A stretch of 64,000 bases of DNA from Bombardia bombarda (Eukaryota; Ascomycota; Sordariomycetes; Sordariales; Lasiosphaeriaceae), in assembly GCA_030512295.1 (NCBI GenBank), contig JAULSR010000011.1, forward strand, positions 620,001 to 684,000. Direction: 5' to 3'. Positions 42,296-54,534 of the stretch are shown here, one piece after another. The notes under the pieces are model-generated. The model had not been told where the DNA came from, searched no databases, and saw only the letters and a program-made list of their open reading frames with translations. Each line of letters begins with the position of its first letter. Position 1 is the stretch's first letter. The position numbers and the translations under genes are program-made.

Positions 42296-45200
42296 ATGGC
42301 GAACGCCATGGCGTACAAGATGCCAAGCTCGGAGCCAATGGCCATCGTCGGAATCGGTTGTCGGTTTCCAGGCCGTGTTACGTCGCCCTCAGAGCTCTGG
42401 CAACTACTCAAAGACCCAAAGAACCTATCTAGGCACATTCCAGCAGAGCGGTTCAATATCGACGCATTCTACCATCCTGACGGAGAGTACCATGGAACTA
42501 CCAATTCCCCCAAGGCGTACTTCTTAGATCAAGATCATCGCGTCTTCGACGCAGGCTTCTTCAACATCACACCCAAGGAGGCAGAAGCCATCGACCCCCA
42601 ACATCGGATGCTTCTCGAGGTGGTGTACGAAGCGCTAGAGTCGGCTGGCTACACTCTCCAGCAATACGCTGGCAAGAATGTCGGCGTCTTCACGGGCATG
42701 ATGACGGCGGACTACGACGGTCTCAGCCAGCGAGATGACCTGTTCAGCAGCCAGTACTTTGCTACGGGCAACGCACGGTCGATTGCTGCCAATCGACTCT
42801 CGTACTTTTACAACTTCCGCGGCCCCTCAATGACGATTGACACAGCGTGCTCTTCCAGTCTTGTTGCACTTCACCAGGCAGTGCTCAGTCTTCGATCGGG
42901 CGACTGTGAGATGGCCTGTGTGACGGGCGTCAATTTGATCATCACCCCCGATCAGTTCCTCGCCGAGTCAAATCTGCACATGCTTTCCCCTACAGGTCAC
43001 TGCCGCATGTGGGATGCCAAAGCGGATGGATATGCACGTGGCGAGGGTATTGCTGCTGTGTTTATCAAGCCCCTGAGCAAGGCCTTGGCGGACCAGGATC
43101 ACATCGAGGCCATCATCCGTGAGACTGGTGTCAATTCAGACGGCCGAAGCAAAGGTATCACCATGCCGAACTGGGAAGCGCAATCCGCCTTGATTCAGGA
43201 GACATACAGACGGAGCGGCTTGGACTCCAAAAGTGCTGGTGATCGTTGCCAGTATTTCGAGGCACATGGAACTGGGACAAGTGCGGGTGATCCTAATGAG
43301 GCCAGGGCTATCGACGACGCCTTCTTCCATATCCATGGCCGCAAGGAACATGTTCACCATCACCTGGAGAGTCATGTCGGTCACAGTCATGCCGCACACC
43401 TTGCTGCGCATTCAGATGCCAGGATACCAGTTGTCCGCATTTCCAGCCCGTCTTACGAGCACCATGAAGCTTCAGACCGAGCGGTTACGTCAACCATGGC
43501 AACACAAAAATTGCTTGTCGGTTCCATCAAGACGGTGATTGGTCACACGGAGGGTGCCGCTGGACTGGCGGGACTGCTCAAGGTTGTGCTTGCCATGAAC
43601 CACAACATTGTTCCGCCAAACCTTCATCTCGATCAGCTTGCCCCCAGTGTCGAGCAACATTGCACCGACCTCTCAATTCCTACCCATACAACTCCGTGGC
43701 CTCATGTTCCTGATGGTCAACCAAAGCGAGCAAGTGTCAATTCATTTGGGTTTGGTGGCACCAACGCACATGTCATTGTCGAGCAGTACGAACCAAAGGT
43801 GCACGACATAGTAGCTGAGCATTTTCAGCCCAACGTGCACCTCCCCAAGGAGTGTCCCCAAATGATTGAACACGAGTGTTGTTCGCCAAAGGGCCAGGTC
43901 ATCTTGCCTTTGCTTTTGTCAGCGCAGTCGTACACGTCGCTGATCGCACTGGCGCGGAAGTACCTCCAATTCGTCAGGGATCACACGATAATACCGCGAG
44001 AGGAATTGGCCTGGGGCTCGTACGCGCACCGGACACCATTTGAATTTAGAGTGGCCTTGTCTGGCAAATCAGTCGGAGATCTCATGGCCAAGCTCGACCA
44101 ATTCGTCGTGAGTGCCACAAAGCTTCCAACGTCCAGCATTGCCTTCCGGGTTAAACATGACGAGAGACCCAAGATCCTCGGAATCTTCACTGGTCAAGGT
44201 GCACAATGGGCAACAATGTCCCGCGGCCTTTTGCAGAGCAACAGGACCTATGCTCAAACAATTCGGCGCCTGGACCAAATTCTCCAGAATTGCCCGCATC
44301 CGCCCGCGTGGTCTTTGGAGAACGAGATCATGGTGGAAGAGAGCATCTCTCGAGTTCAGAAGGCGGCTATTGCCCAGCCGCTTTGTACTGCGGTACAACT
44401 CGCTCTCGTCGATCTTCTGTACAGTCTTGGCATTGGTTTCCACACGGTAGTCGGCCACTCATCTGGCGAAATCGGTGCCGCATACGCGGCCGGCAGACTG
44501 TCGCTTCGAGACGCCATGCTCATTTCCTATTATCGTGGCATGTTCACTCACCTTGCCTGCAGCGCCAATGGCGATAAGGGTGGTATGCTTGCTGCGGGTC
44601 TAACAAGGGAAGAGGCTGCTGAGTGGTGCGGACATCGGGAGTACAGCAATGCTGTCTACTTCGCAGCTAGCAACGCTCCCAATCTGGTCACTCTTTCTGG
44701 CGACCTCGAAGCCGTGAAGAAAATGCAGCAAACTTTGGTTGCAAAACACACATTTGCACATCGTTTGCCGGTGGATACTGCATATCACTCTCCACACATG
44801 GAACTGCCCGCGACTAAGTATCAGGCAGCTCTGGCAGATTGCGGTATTACACCGTCAGCCAGGAGTACCCACGAAACTATGTGGGTATCCAGTGTCTATG
44901 GTCATGGTGAGCCCGATGTGGCCGAGCTCCAGTCAACCTACTGGAGAGACAACATGCTCAAGCCGGTTCTGTTCTGCGAAGCTGTCGAGACTGCTCTCAG
45001 CGACTTTGGACCTTTCGACTGTCTCGTTGAAGTTGGTCCGCATACGACCCTCAAGAGCTCGGTAGAACAGATTATGCAGAAGAAGATTGGCACTGCGCTC
45101 CCGTACTCTGGTCTTCTCGTACGAGGTATGGACGACCGTGTCGCATTTTCCGACTTTCTTGGCTGGATGTGGATGCAATTTGCCTCATCGTCGCCTCAAA

Positions 45201-48200
45201 TCCACCGATTTGTTCTTGGTTCAGTGCAGCCTGACCTGATCGGCAGCCACCTCAAGAATATGCCTACATATCCGTGGGATCACTCCCATGTCTACTGGCG
45301 TCAATCTCGGATTTCCAGACAACATCACTTCAAGACTGATCCTCCCCACGAACTACTTGGCGTTCGGACGTGTGACGACAACCAGTATGAGCTGCGATGG
45401 CGCAACATTCTACACTTAGATAAAATCCCCTGGGCCGAACATCACAGCTTCCAAGGGCATTCGTTGGTACCAGCTTCGGCATACTGTATCATGGCCCTGG
45501 ATGCTGCGCGAGCACTTTCTGGCGGCCGTCCAGCTTCAATGGTTGAACTGATGGATCTGAAGTTCCATAACGGTATCATCCTTGAGCCCGATTCGCACGG
45601 GGTTGAAGTCATGTTCTCTCTGAAGGTGGCTGAAGCTTTCAGGGAAAAGGAAGACCCATCAACAATGGAGGCATCATTCATTTTGACCTCTGGTGGTCCT
45701 CACGGGTCCGATCCGATGAAGCTGAACTTCAGCGGCACGTTGCGTATTGTCTTCGGCACACCACATCGCTTTATGTTGCCCTCTCGTCCGCTGGAGAGAC
45801 CCGAGACGCTTCATGCAAGCGCCAGTGGGTTCTACAAGATGATGGCCGGTACCGGATTGACATATTCTGGACCATTCAAGGGATTGAAGGATGTACATCG
45901 ACGGTACAACTTCGCCTCCGGAACAGTGGACAAGATGCATGTGGACGACGATACTATGCTGAGCATCAGCCCTGCGACCATGGATAGCTGTCTGCAAACG
46001 GCTTTCCTTACGATTTCTTCGCCAGGAGATGAGGTTCTTTGGACTTCATTCCTGCCCAAGTCCATTGACAGAATTCGTTTCAACATGGCCATTTGCAACG
46101 TCGTCAAGACATGCAAGGAGGAGCTTGTGGTTGACGCATACTTGACAAGGGAGAAACCGTTCACACGGGAATCTGCTGCTTCTTATACAGCTGACATCCA
46201 TGTCTTCAGCGAAGATGAGTTCATGGAGATGCAGATCGAGGGTTTGACTGTGGAGTCGTTCAGTCCAGCCAGACCAGACCAGGATCGACTGTTGTATCTT
46301 ACGACAGTCTTGTTGCCTGACCCCGAGGATGAGATTGTGCAGGCATCCGCTACAGATTTGCATCCGCCAAGCCCGATGCTCACTGAGAGTTGCGACCGTG
46401 TTGCGTCTTTTTACATCAGCAAGGCTTTCGCCGTCAACCGCATATGCCAATCTTCCCAACGCGCCATCTTCCCAGCTGGATGCCGGTCAGAATGGGAGGT
46501 TGCCACAAATTCATGGCCGACAGAGACTGCGCAGACATTGGACGCCTTTGTTCACAAGTCTCCGTATTTCAGTACGTTGGACTTCGTCCGTCGGATTGGT
46601 CAAAACCTTCCCGATGTTCTCATGGGCATGTTGCCAACAATTGTTGAGGAGGCTCATCAGCTTGTTGGGTTCCAAAACCACGTTTCACGTGTTGTCGGAC
46701 AGATTTCTCACAAGTATTCCAGAATGAAGATTCTGGGATTGACTGATCCAGATCTGGGTCTTACTCCACATGTGCTTGAAGGCTTGGACAACATGTTCGC
46801 TACTTTCCGGGTTGGGGCTGAGGCCGAGAAGAATCTAACCAGTTGCATTCTTACCACCGAGTATCTTCAAAGGAAGGTTACGGTTAGCAGGGTCGATTTG
46901 GATGTCGAGGATCCCAAGCTTTCCGCCGACTCAGGATACGATCTAGTTATTTTCACAACATCTCTTATTGAGAATCAAAAATCGCGCTCGGTCTTTAACA
47001 AGATTAGACGAATGATGCGTCCTGGCGGCTTTCTGATTCTGGTTCACGATGCTCGTAGCCCGCTCAAGGACCGGCTTCGGCGATGTGCCAGCTCACTGGA
47101 ATCAGAGGACACCATCCCCACAACCCCGAAATGGGTTGATCTTCTCGATGAGTGCGGGTTCGGCCACTCCATGCGAAACTCAGAGCAGAATTATCTTCCT
47201 GGGTTCTCCCTTATTGTTCGCCAGGCCGAATCGCGCACCAAGATGATGTATCGCCGCCCACTCGCTCATCTGGCTGAGTGCAGAATGACTGGTCGGGTTT
47301 TGGTCGTGGGAGGAGGAAGTCTCGGAATATCGCTCATTGCCAAGAACGTATGCCAAACTCTATTGGATCACCAATGCCACAATATCACAGCTGTTGAGAC
47401 ACTCGACCACATTGATCCATCCAAGTTCCTGTCTTTCTCGGCGGTCATCTTGCTCAGCGAGATTTTCGAACCCATTCTGGCAACCATGACACATTCGCGC
47501 ATGGATGCGTTGCGAGCACTTGTGAGGCCTGACGTGGCTATTCTCTGGGTCACCCACAATGCCATGACTCAGAATTCAGACCACGCTTCGTCTTTCGGAT
47601 TCGCACGCACGCTGATTGCCGAGACTCCCGGGCTGCATCTTCAAGTTCTCGATCTCGATACCCTCGCAACTGGCCCGGCCGTGGACGCCATCTCTAAAGC
47701 CTTTGCACGCCTCACACTCCATCACCTCGATCATGACGTCAAAGATGAAAATGCACTTTGCCTGCACGAGCACGAGGTTCATTTTGCAAAAGGTTCACGT
47801 TATGTGCCTCGCATACTTCCATGGAAAGAAGGAAATAACCGTGTCAATGCTCATCGGAGAGTTGTCTCAAATCCAGTCAATACACTGAAGAAGTCGGTTG
47901 AGATTGTGCCTACTCGGTCCAAGCATATCGCAACTCAGTATGAGGCTGAAGTTTCATCATTCTCTTTGCGTGACAAGTCGACGATTTGTGTTGAGTACAG
48001 CACGGTTGATGTCGTGAACCTGGGACTCGGAAACTCGCCGCATGTCTGCGTTGGCCGCAATCACTCCACTGGTCAAATGCTAGCTACCCTCTCAAAGACC
48101 AACGCTTCATTTGTCGCACCGCATCATACTTGCATAAGCAACATTCCACATGGGCACACCGATCTGCCGCTGTTCCTTGCGCTGCTCAGTCGATACCTGA

Positions 48201-50175
48201 CGGCCCTCACTGTTGCTCATGTCGTGCAGGGAAAGAATGTTTTGCTGGTTGACCCCGACGAGCTGTTTGAGCAGTGTGCGAAAGATGTTCTAGTCAAGCG
48301 TGGAATCTTCTTCCGTGTTTGCACGACCGACGAGAAGCGATGCAGCCTCATCCCGAGCACAACCTTCATTCACTCGAACTCAACTCATAGAGATGTGCAG
48401 GCGCTCTACCGTCACGACGACTCATGTGTTGTTGACATGCTACCTGACAACAGCGAGATATCGAAGATTCTGGCCGAGTCTGCGCCTGCAAACTGCCATT
48501 ATTACTCTCGATCTTCCCTCTTAACCCCCGAGCAGCACGACGCCAGTGACTTGCCACTCTTTGTTGACGTTTGTGAGCATCCTCAGCGTCTTGAGAGCGT
48601 CTGGAAGGAGGCTGTGGGTTTGGCGCTGTCCAAGTCAAAGGGCTCGAACTGGAACTTCCGACCTGAATTGACGACGGTTCCTGATCTCCTCCAAGCCCAA
48701 AAGTCGCCATATCCCTTCATGATCGTGGACTGGAAGGCGGAACGCTCCATCTCGCGGATCATCAAGCCCACCTTTGAGAGGAAGTTGTTGAGAGCCGACA
48801 GAACTTATCTTCTTGTTGGACTGACTCGCGATTTCGGTCAGAGCCTCTCCACTTTTCTTGTTAACCAGGGAGCGCGCCACATTATCCTGGCAAGCCGAAG
48901 CCCGCCGGAGGCGCATACAGCCTGGCAGGAAGAACTTATTGCTCAGGGGGTCAATATTAAGTTCGAGAAGATGGATGTCACGAGAAAGGACCAAGTGCTG
49001 GGTTTGAAGTCCAGACTCGCTGAGAGCTGGCCTCCCATTGGCGGCGTTGCAAATGGTGCCATGGTTCTGGAGGACCGCGTCTTTTCCGAGATGTCTGTCG
49101 ACACACTGCATCGCGTCATGAGACCCAAGACGGTTGGGTCTAAGAACCTTGACATTGTCTTCAGCTCATCGGACATGGATTTCTTCATCCTGGTGTCTTC
49201 CTTTGCTGCCATGGGCGGACACCCCGGACAGTCCAACTATGCGGCCGGGAACATGTATATGAATGGGCTGGCAATGGCGCGACGCAAGCGTGGGCTGGCG
49301 GCCTCGGTCCTCAACATTGGCGTCATCTACGGTCTTGGCTTCTTGCATCGCGAGAAGAGCGAGCTTTACGGAGGACTCGAGCGTGACGGATACCCACCCA
49401 TCTCAGAGCGCGATATCCATCACATGTTTATGGAGGCAATTTACACCGGGGCCCCTGGGCCAGGCCAGATTTCCGACATTATCACTGGCTTGAGACGATG
49501 GCCAGTCCACGACCCTTCGCTGGCGTGGCACTATGATCCGCGCTTCTCGCATTACTGGTACGAAGAAGATACGACGGAGAGCAGTGGGGTTGGATGTCGC
49601 AAGCTGAGTGTGAAGGATCGGATTGGTGCGGTGAGCACTCGAGAAGAGCTGTTGGGCATTGTGGAACCGGTTGTCATCGACCGGCTGGAGCGCCAACTTC
49701 AGCTGGGCAAAGATACGCTCACCTGTCAGACGAACATCTCCAGCCTCGGGATTGATTCGCTAGTCGCTGTGGAGATGCGGTCGTGGATGTGGAAGAACAT
49801 CGGGCATGATGTTGCGGTCATGAAGATCCTGAATGCGCAGACTATTTCTAAACGTAGGTTTTCTGGTCTATTGTTGTGTCGTTGCTGTCTGATGAGGTTA
49901 CTAACGTGGTACTTGTAGTGTGCCAAGATATTGTGGTTGGAATCATTGCCGCCCGAGAGACAGAAGCAAAGGCCAAACCTGCTTCAAATGTTCCTGACGG
50001 CAAGCCGACGACTGGACAGAAACCTCCTGCGGTTCCCAAGATTGGCATTTCGGGATCAGTCACCTCCATCGGGACTGGACATGATGGGGCCACGACTCCT
50101 ACTAGTGATGGCACGACACCGTCATTGGTCTTTGATCTGTCTGAGGAAGTTCCTCTTGAACTTATTAACGAATAA
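42296..50175 (+). CDS. Highly reducing-type type I polyketide synthase, KS-AT-DH-(MT)-(ER)-KR-ACP
   Basis: Exons 42296-49853 and 49919-50175, with a 65-nt intron (GTAGGT...GTAG); about 2604 aa. KS has DTACSSS (Cys185), EAHGTGT and GHTEGAAG. AT has GHSSGE (Ser722). DH has the HxxxGxxxxP motif (His1050). The methyltransferase region (about 1440-1640) lacks a glycine-rich SAM motif. A region at about 1900-2080 resembles the inactive ER of LovB and PKS-NRPS enzymes. KR has GLTRDFGQSL and SNYAAGN (Tyr2315). ACP has LGIDSL (Ser2488). The layout matches the PKS half of PKS-NRPS hybrids, but the protein stops ~85 residues after the ACP with no condensation domain, reductase or thioesterase. Release would need a partner in trans. 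No cytochrome P450, trans-ER, transporter or regulator gene is within about 8 kb. The product is unknown. Confidence 0.93.
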
Positions 50176-51801
50176 GTCAAAATGTCGAGGTTAGCCGACT
50201 ACCTTATCACCTCTTGTCATTGCATCGATATTTCCGAAGACATCGACCTTTTTCCCTTTGTATGAGTGTACCTTTTGAGTGTACCTTTCGAAGACAAATT
50301 GTCTGCCGTCCGCGTTGCGTTTTCTTTTTTTTTCTCGACCTCTTAGGAGGAAGTTTGTTATCCTAGAGTATCAGTACACCATCGAACCCAAAACTGTGGG
50401 TTTTTGACTTGCCTATGACTGGTTTCTGTTCTCTTTTTCCTTTCGTCATGACAGTTTTATTGATTTGACGGCACGATTATCTGGGGCTCACGTTCAAACT
50501 GGCAACGTATACGATGCACATGGGAGTCATGGCTTTTCTCTTGTAGCGTAGACGGAGAGCTACAAAGACGGTATGCCAGTCACATTCAATGTAGTTGATT
50601 GAGAAAGATATTGTTGAAATAGTTGTCTCGATTGCAGAGGGCGATAGGAGTGGTGGTGGGGCAGCAGGTTGTGTCGCGTCGCTTTCTCTCCCATGTATAA
50701 CGCTACCTTGGTACAAATTCAGATTGTAGAATTACTACGCAGAGGAGTGAGTCAGCCTCTGAGTGAGATTGAAAATAAAACAGAAGTATTGTTCACATGT
50801 CTGGATTCACAAGACGGTGCGATGGCTTGGTGTAAAGGGGGGCCAGTGAATTGTGACGTAAATCCCGAAGTAAAATGGCCAGGAATACAAAGGCAGAGAG
50901 GTCGTTGTTGCTGGCTGTGACGCGATAGAGATCGCTGATGTTACATTGTTGGGCGTTCGGGCCAGTTGATTAGACAGACAAATCAACATTAATAGGGCCG
51001 TCAAAAATTGTCATTGTCCACTGTGAGGCATATGGTCTCGCACTTTTGAACAAGAATGATCAACAATATTTTAGGCGTGGAACAATTTATTCGATATTAT
51101 GAACTAGTCAATCGTTGTGACGATTCAACAATGAGTCAGGAGCAGCCAGTTGTTTTATGGTGATACTTACTAAAGCCTGGGGTTCCGGAGCGCGGCATGG
51201 CAAGACGGAAGTGACGATGATTTAGTCGCCAAAGCCAAACTTAACTGGCGTCAGATGTGCCTGCCTGTCTCACGGCGGCGTCCCAGGACCAACAATTCTT
51301 TTGTTTATGTTCAGATGAAAATGCTACAAGTCCTACGTTGGCCTCTCGACCACTTCTTAATGAGCAAAGCCAGACATAACCCAGACCTCACGCATCACAG
51401 ATAAGCTCCCGTAGTCAGTCACACAGGGTTTGGACAACACTGGATTACCTTATTACTTACCTCTCGTCATGGTCATAATATCCTGCATTCCAACAACACC
51501 TTGTTATCGCGGAAAACAGTCAGCCAGCCACCCAAGACAACTTTAATCTTTGCACCTCCGAGTTTGCGCAACACACCTCTTCGTGCTACCTTACCTACTG
51601 ACTTATGACAATCATCAGACATCGCACCAAACATTAATTGCCACCATCCAGAAGAATCCACGCACGCTTTCGCAAAGAAAAGTACCTTTCAACCTGACGG
51701 GTGACACAGCGACACAGCGACACAGCAACACAGCAACACCAACCCATACATCCACATATCCCACAAGCACACACACGTACACGCACACACGCACAGTCAC
51801 A
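50176..51801. other. Gene-free 3' flank of the PKS
   Basis: No coding sequence is supported. At 51705-51800 the plus strand has GACACAGC-type repeats and CACACACG repeats, forming a CA-rich leader for the small gene at 51802. Confidence 0.55.
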
Positions 51802-52089
51802 ATGCCGGACAAAACCAACTCCTCATCTTCAAAACCCCCCTCCAACACTGGCAGTTCTGGGTCTGGCTCTAGAAGTTCTAGGACTGGCTCTAGCAGTTCC
51901 AGCTCCAACACCAAAAGCGGCAGCGGCGGCGGGGGCGGGGAAAAATATTACGATATCGACCTCTCCGACCCCCCAAAGAGCGAAATGGATGATTACGAGG
52001 TTATTGACAAGGACCACACTCGCTATGTGTCGAATGGCGGCCCGGAGAGCTACAACAAGTATACGATTCCTCGGAATAAGAAGAAGTGA
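51802..52089 (+). CDS. Small Ser/Gly-rich protein, function unknown
   Basis: ATG ORF of 95 aa preceded by a CA-rich, stop-free leader typical of fungal transcripts. The first ~48 residues are low-complexity (Ser, Gly, Thr). The C-terminal ~45 residues are acidic to basic with real sequence variety: EKYYDIDLSDPPKSEMDDYE, then HTRYVSNGG and a basic end PRNKKK. The frame upstream of the ATG also stays open but is repeat-derived. I recognise no family; it is probably a disordered, possibly nuclear protein. Confidence 0.6.
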   Translation: MPDKTNSSSSKPPSNTGSSGSGSRSSRTGSSSSSSNTKSGSGGGGGEKYYDIDLSDPPKSEMDDYEVIDKDHTRYVSNGGPESYNKYTIPRNKKK

Positions 52090-52847
52090 GGAGAGGGCTG
52101 GCCGCTGGCGAGATGGGGATGGGGATAGCTTGCGCATTGGTCGACGGTCGGCTCGATGCGAATTTCATGGCTGACTTTGACTCACTCACTGCGGCGGCGG
52201 GATGGGTTTGTCGAAAATTGTAAGTGCGTAACGTTCAAAGTTCGACATTGTGGGTTGGGACTGACGGGATGAAAAGGATGGAAAGGAAGAGAGATTACTA
52301 GGTACCTATGGACTGGTGTGCTGTGGGATCGATGAGTTCTCGACGATGACGACGACGATGACAGCGGACGGTGGTTTGTGGTATTATGGAGCAAATGGTT
52401 GCGTGTTTCTCTTCTTCTTTTTTTTTTTTCGAGAGGCGGACATGTTGGACGAAGGTTTTCTCTTCTTGGGGGGGTTTGAGTTTGAGTTTGGGGTTTTGGG
52501 AGTTTGGGGAGGTCTTTTTTCTTTTCACGTTCCGATCAGGAAAACTTAAGCGAGCTATACAAGACAAGTATTGATTGATTAGTGCATTTCATGGCGAATG
52601 ATAAGGTAGATAAATTAGGGTTCACCAAATACTTGTACCTGACACTACTCCTCCTCCCACCTGCTTTGCTTGCCTTTGTCTGGCTTGTTCGCTGGTCGTG
52701 TCGTGGAAGGAGTGGTGATGCATGATCAGGTGGGTCGGTTGGCTGTGTAATGGAAGCAAGAACGGCGGGAGAAGAGGCAAAAAGAAACAAAGTTTAGAGA
52801 TAGTCATAAAATGAGTGTAATTCGACAAAAAGAAAAACGAAAGTAGC

Positions 52848-52936
52848 TGCGCGATCCGAGATTCGAACTCGAGTCCCTCGCTGGACCACGTTGATAAGAT
52901 GGGAAACGAGAATTCTAACCACTGAACTAACCGCGC
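52848..52936 (-). tRNA. tRNA-Gly (anticodon CCC) with a 17-nt intron
   Basis: On the minus strand the acceptor GCGCGGT pairs with ATCGCGC (one wobble). The D stem is GTTC/GAAT. The anticodon stem CTCGT/GCGAG encloses loop T-T-CCC-A. A 17-base intron follows position 37 (TCTTATCAACGTGGTCC), then the T arm with loop TTCGAAT. The discriminator base is A. CCC decodes GGG. Confidence 0.92.
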
Positions 52937-54295
52937 TTCTTTTCTTATGTGTTTGTTGAGGAAGGTGTGCTGCATGCGAGCTCATATGGGCCTTTCAGGG
53001 CCGCTCACATGGCTTGGATGGAAGGGCTGGCAGGAGGCACGAGGCAGGCAGCGGAAGGCACGAGGCACGCACCTTCCCGACCAAACTCTGAGTCCGAAGC
53101 TTAGTCAGTCCTCTGAAGTTCAGTCTGATGGTCATGTTCAGCCCTCAGCAGTCATAGGCTCACAGCATACGGTTGTGTACATGCACTGTCTTATCAAATT
53201 TTCTTCTTTTTTTCTTTTCCTCTGCTGCCCTATAGTTCTGTGGTGCCCATGGCGATGACAAGATCACCTTCAAAATGGATGAACGCGAATCCCAACTGTT
53301 CGGTTCATACTACTCTTACCCACCACCCTTTGTGACTCATTCATCACAAAGGCAATTATGATGTACTCCGAGACGCATCTGTAAATGCGCTATGTCTGGT
53401 TTCAATCCATATTCCTCGACCTTAACCATGTAATCGCATGTTTTTATCTGTGAAAGACACGTCTTAAATTCAATGCTGCGGGACTTCCTCTTTTCCAAAC
53501 CACAAGGAACGCTTAATTATGCAACGACAAAGAAACACAACCATGATAGACAGATGTGTAAACAATTCATAGCACAGTCACGAAGGTCCTCCCTTTCCTG
53601 TTTTGAGTCAGACAAGGCACCCCTGTCTAAATATTGTTAAGGCGTGCGCACAGACCAAACAAACCCCTTTCTTTCAGTGCCCCTTTTTCTTGGCTAGCCA
53701 TCCTCACGACGACACTCACTGCCTGCCCATCGTCCATCATCAGCACCGCCAAACAGGTCCATGATCATCTCCAAGGAGCACGCCAGTCAATCTCATATTT
53801 ACATTCTAACCCATGCATTCTAGGTATACAGGAATATGCAGGAAGCACATCCATATTGTAATATGTAGAATTACCAACCCACCGCGCTAGCCCGCCCGCC
53901 CGCCGCGCCAATACTAACTAACCGAAAGAATATGCATGACCGTCTACCGGCCCCCTCACACATATATATTTCTAAGCAAAGTACACATGACACCGTGGAC
54001 TGACTAACAAAACCCTATCCATTCCATTCCATCCAGGGCGACCCGACGAAACGCATCCAGACCGAAGAAAGAACCACCCATCGTCGATCCATCGCATGCG
54101 TAGAGCCCCCACCCGGACCAGACCAGAAAAAACTCTCGCTGACAATAGCGGCTTATAAACCCAAGACAAATAGAATAAATAACAAAAAGAGGGTACCCAT
54201 GTCATACATGTAAGTGAGGCCCTGTTCGAGCCAGACCACCAACCAGGTAATGACCAAGAATAACCAGCTGGTGAGGATAGGAGGAAATAAAGATG

Positions 54296-54318
54296 GGTAT
54301 GGTATGGTATGGTATGGT
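54296..54318. repeat. (GGTAT)n microsatellite
   Basis: Four perfect GGTAT units and a partial fifth, about 220 bp downstream of the stu2 stop. Confidence 0.9.
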
Positions 54319-54534
54319 TAATGTTTCCCCCAACCAACGCCCCAACGCCCTGAAAATGCATCAAAAATACACGCGGGGGTTGATCATATTGCGTGCCTGC
54401 CGGTCCAGCGTCCCTAATTAACGAAAGAAATAGAAACCCAAATGCATGTGTTGTTGTTGGTGTTGTGTTGGTCAAGAGCAGTGTCGAGGTAGCGGCTCGG
54501 CGGATGGCAGCTTAGACGAGGTGCCACGACTATC

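Larger units (their letters stand above)
52090..54534. other. Non-coding region around the tRNA-Gly gene
   Basis: Apart from the tRNA at 52848-52936 I see no gene. A repeat of GGCACGAGGCA type lies near 53035-53068, and a (GGTAT)n microsatellite at 54296-54318. The right end is the 3' flank of stu2. Confidence 0.55.
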
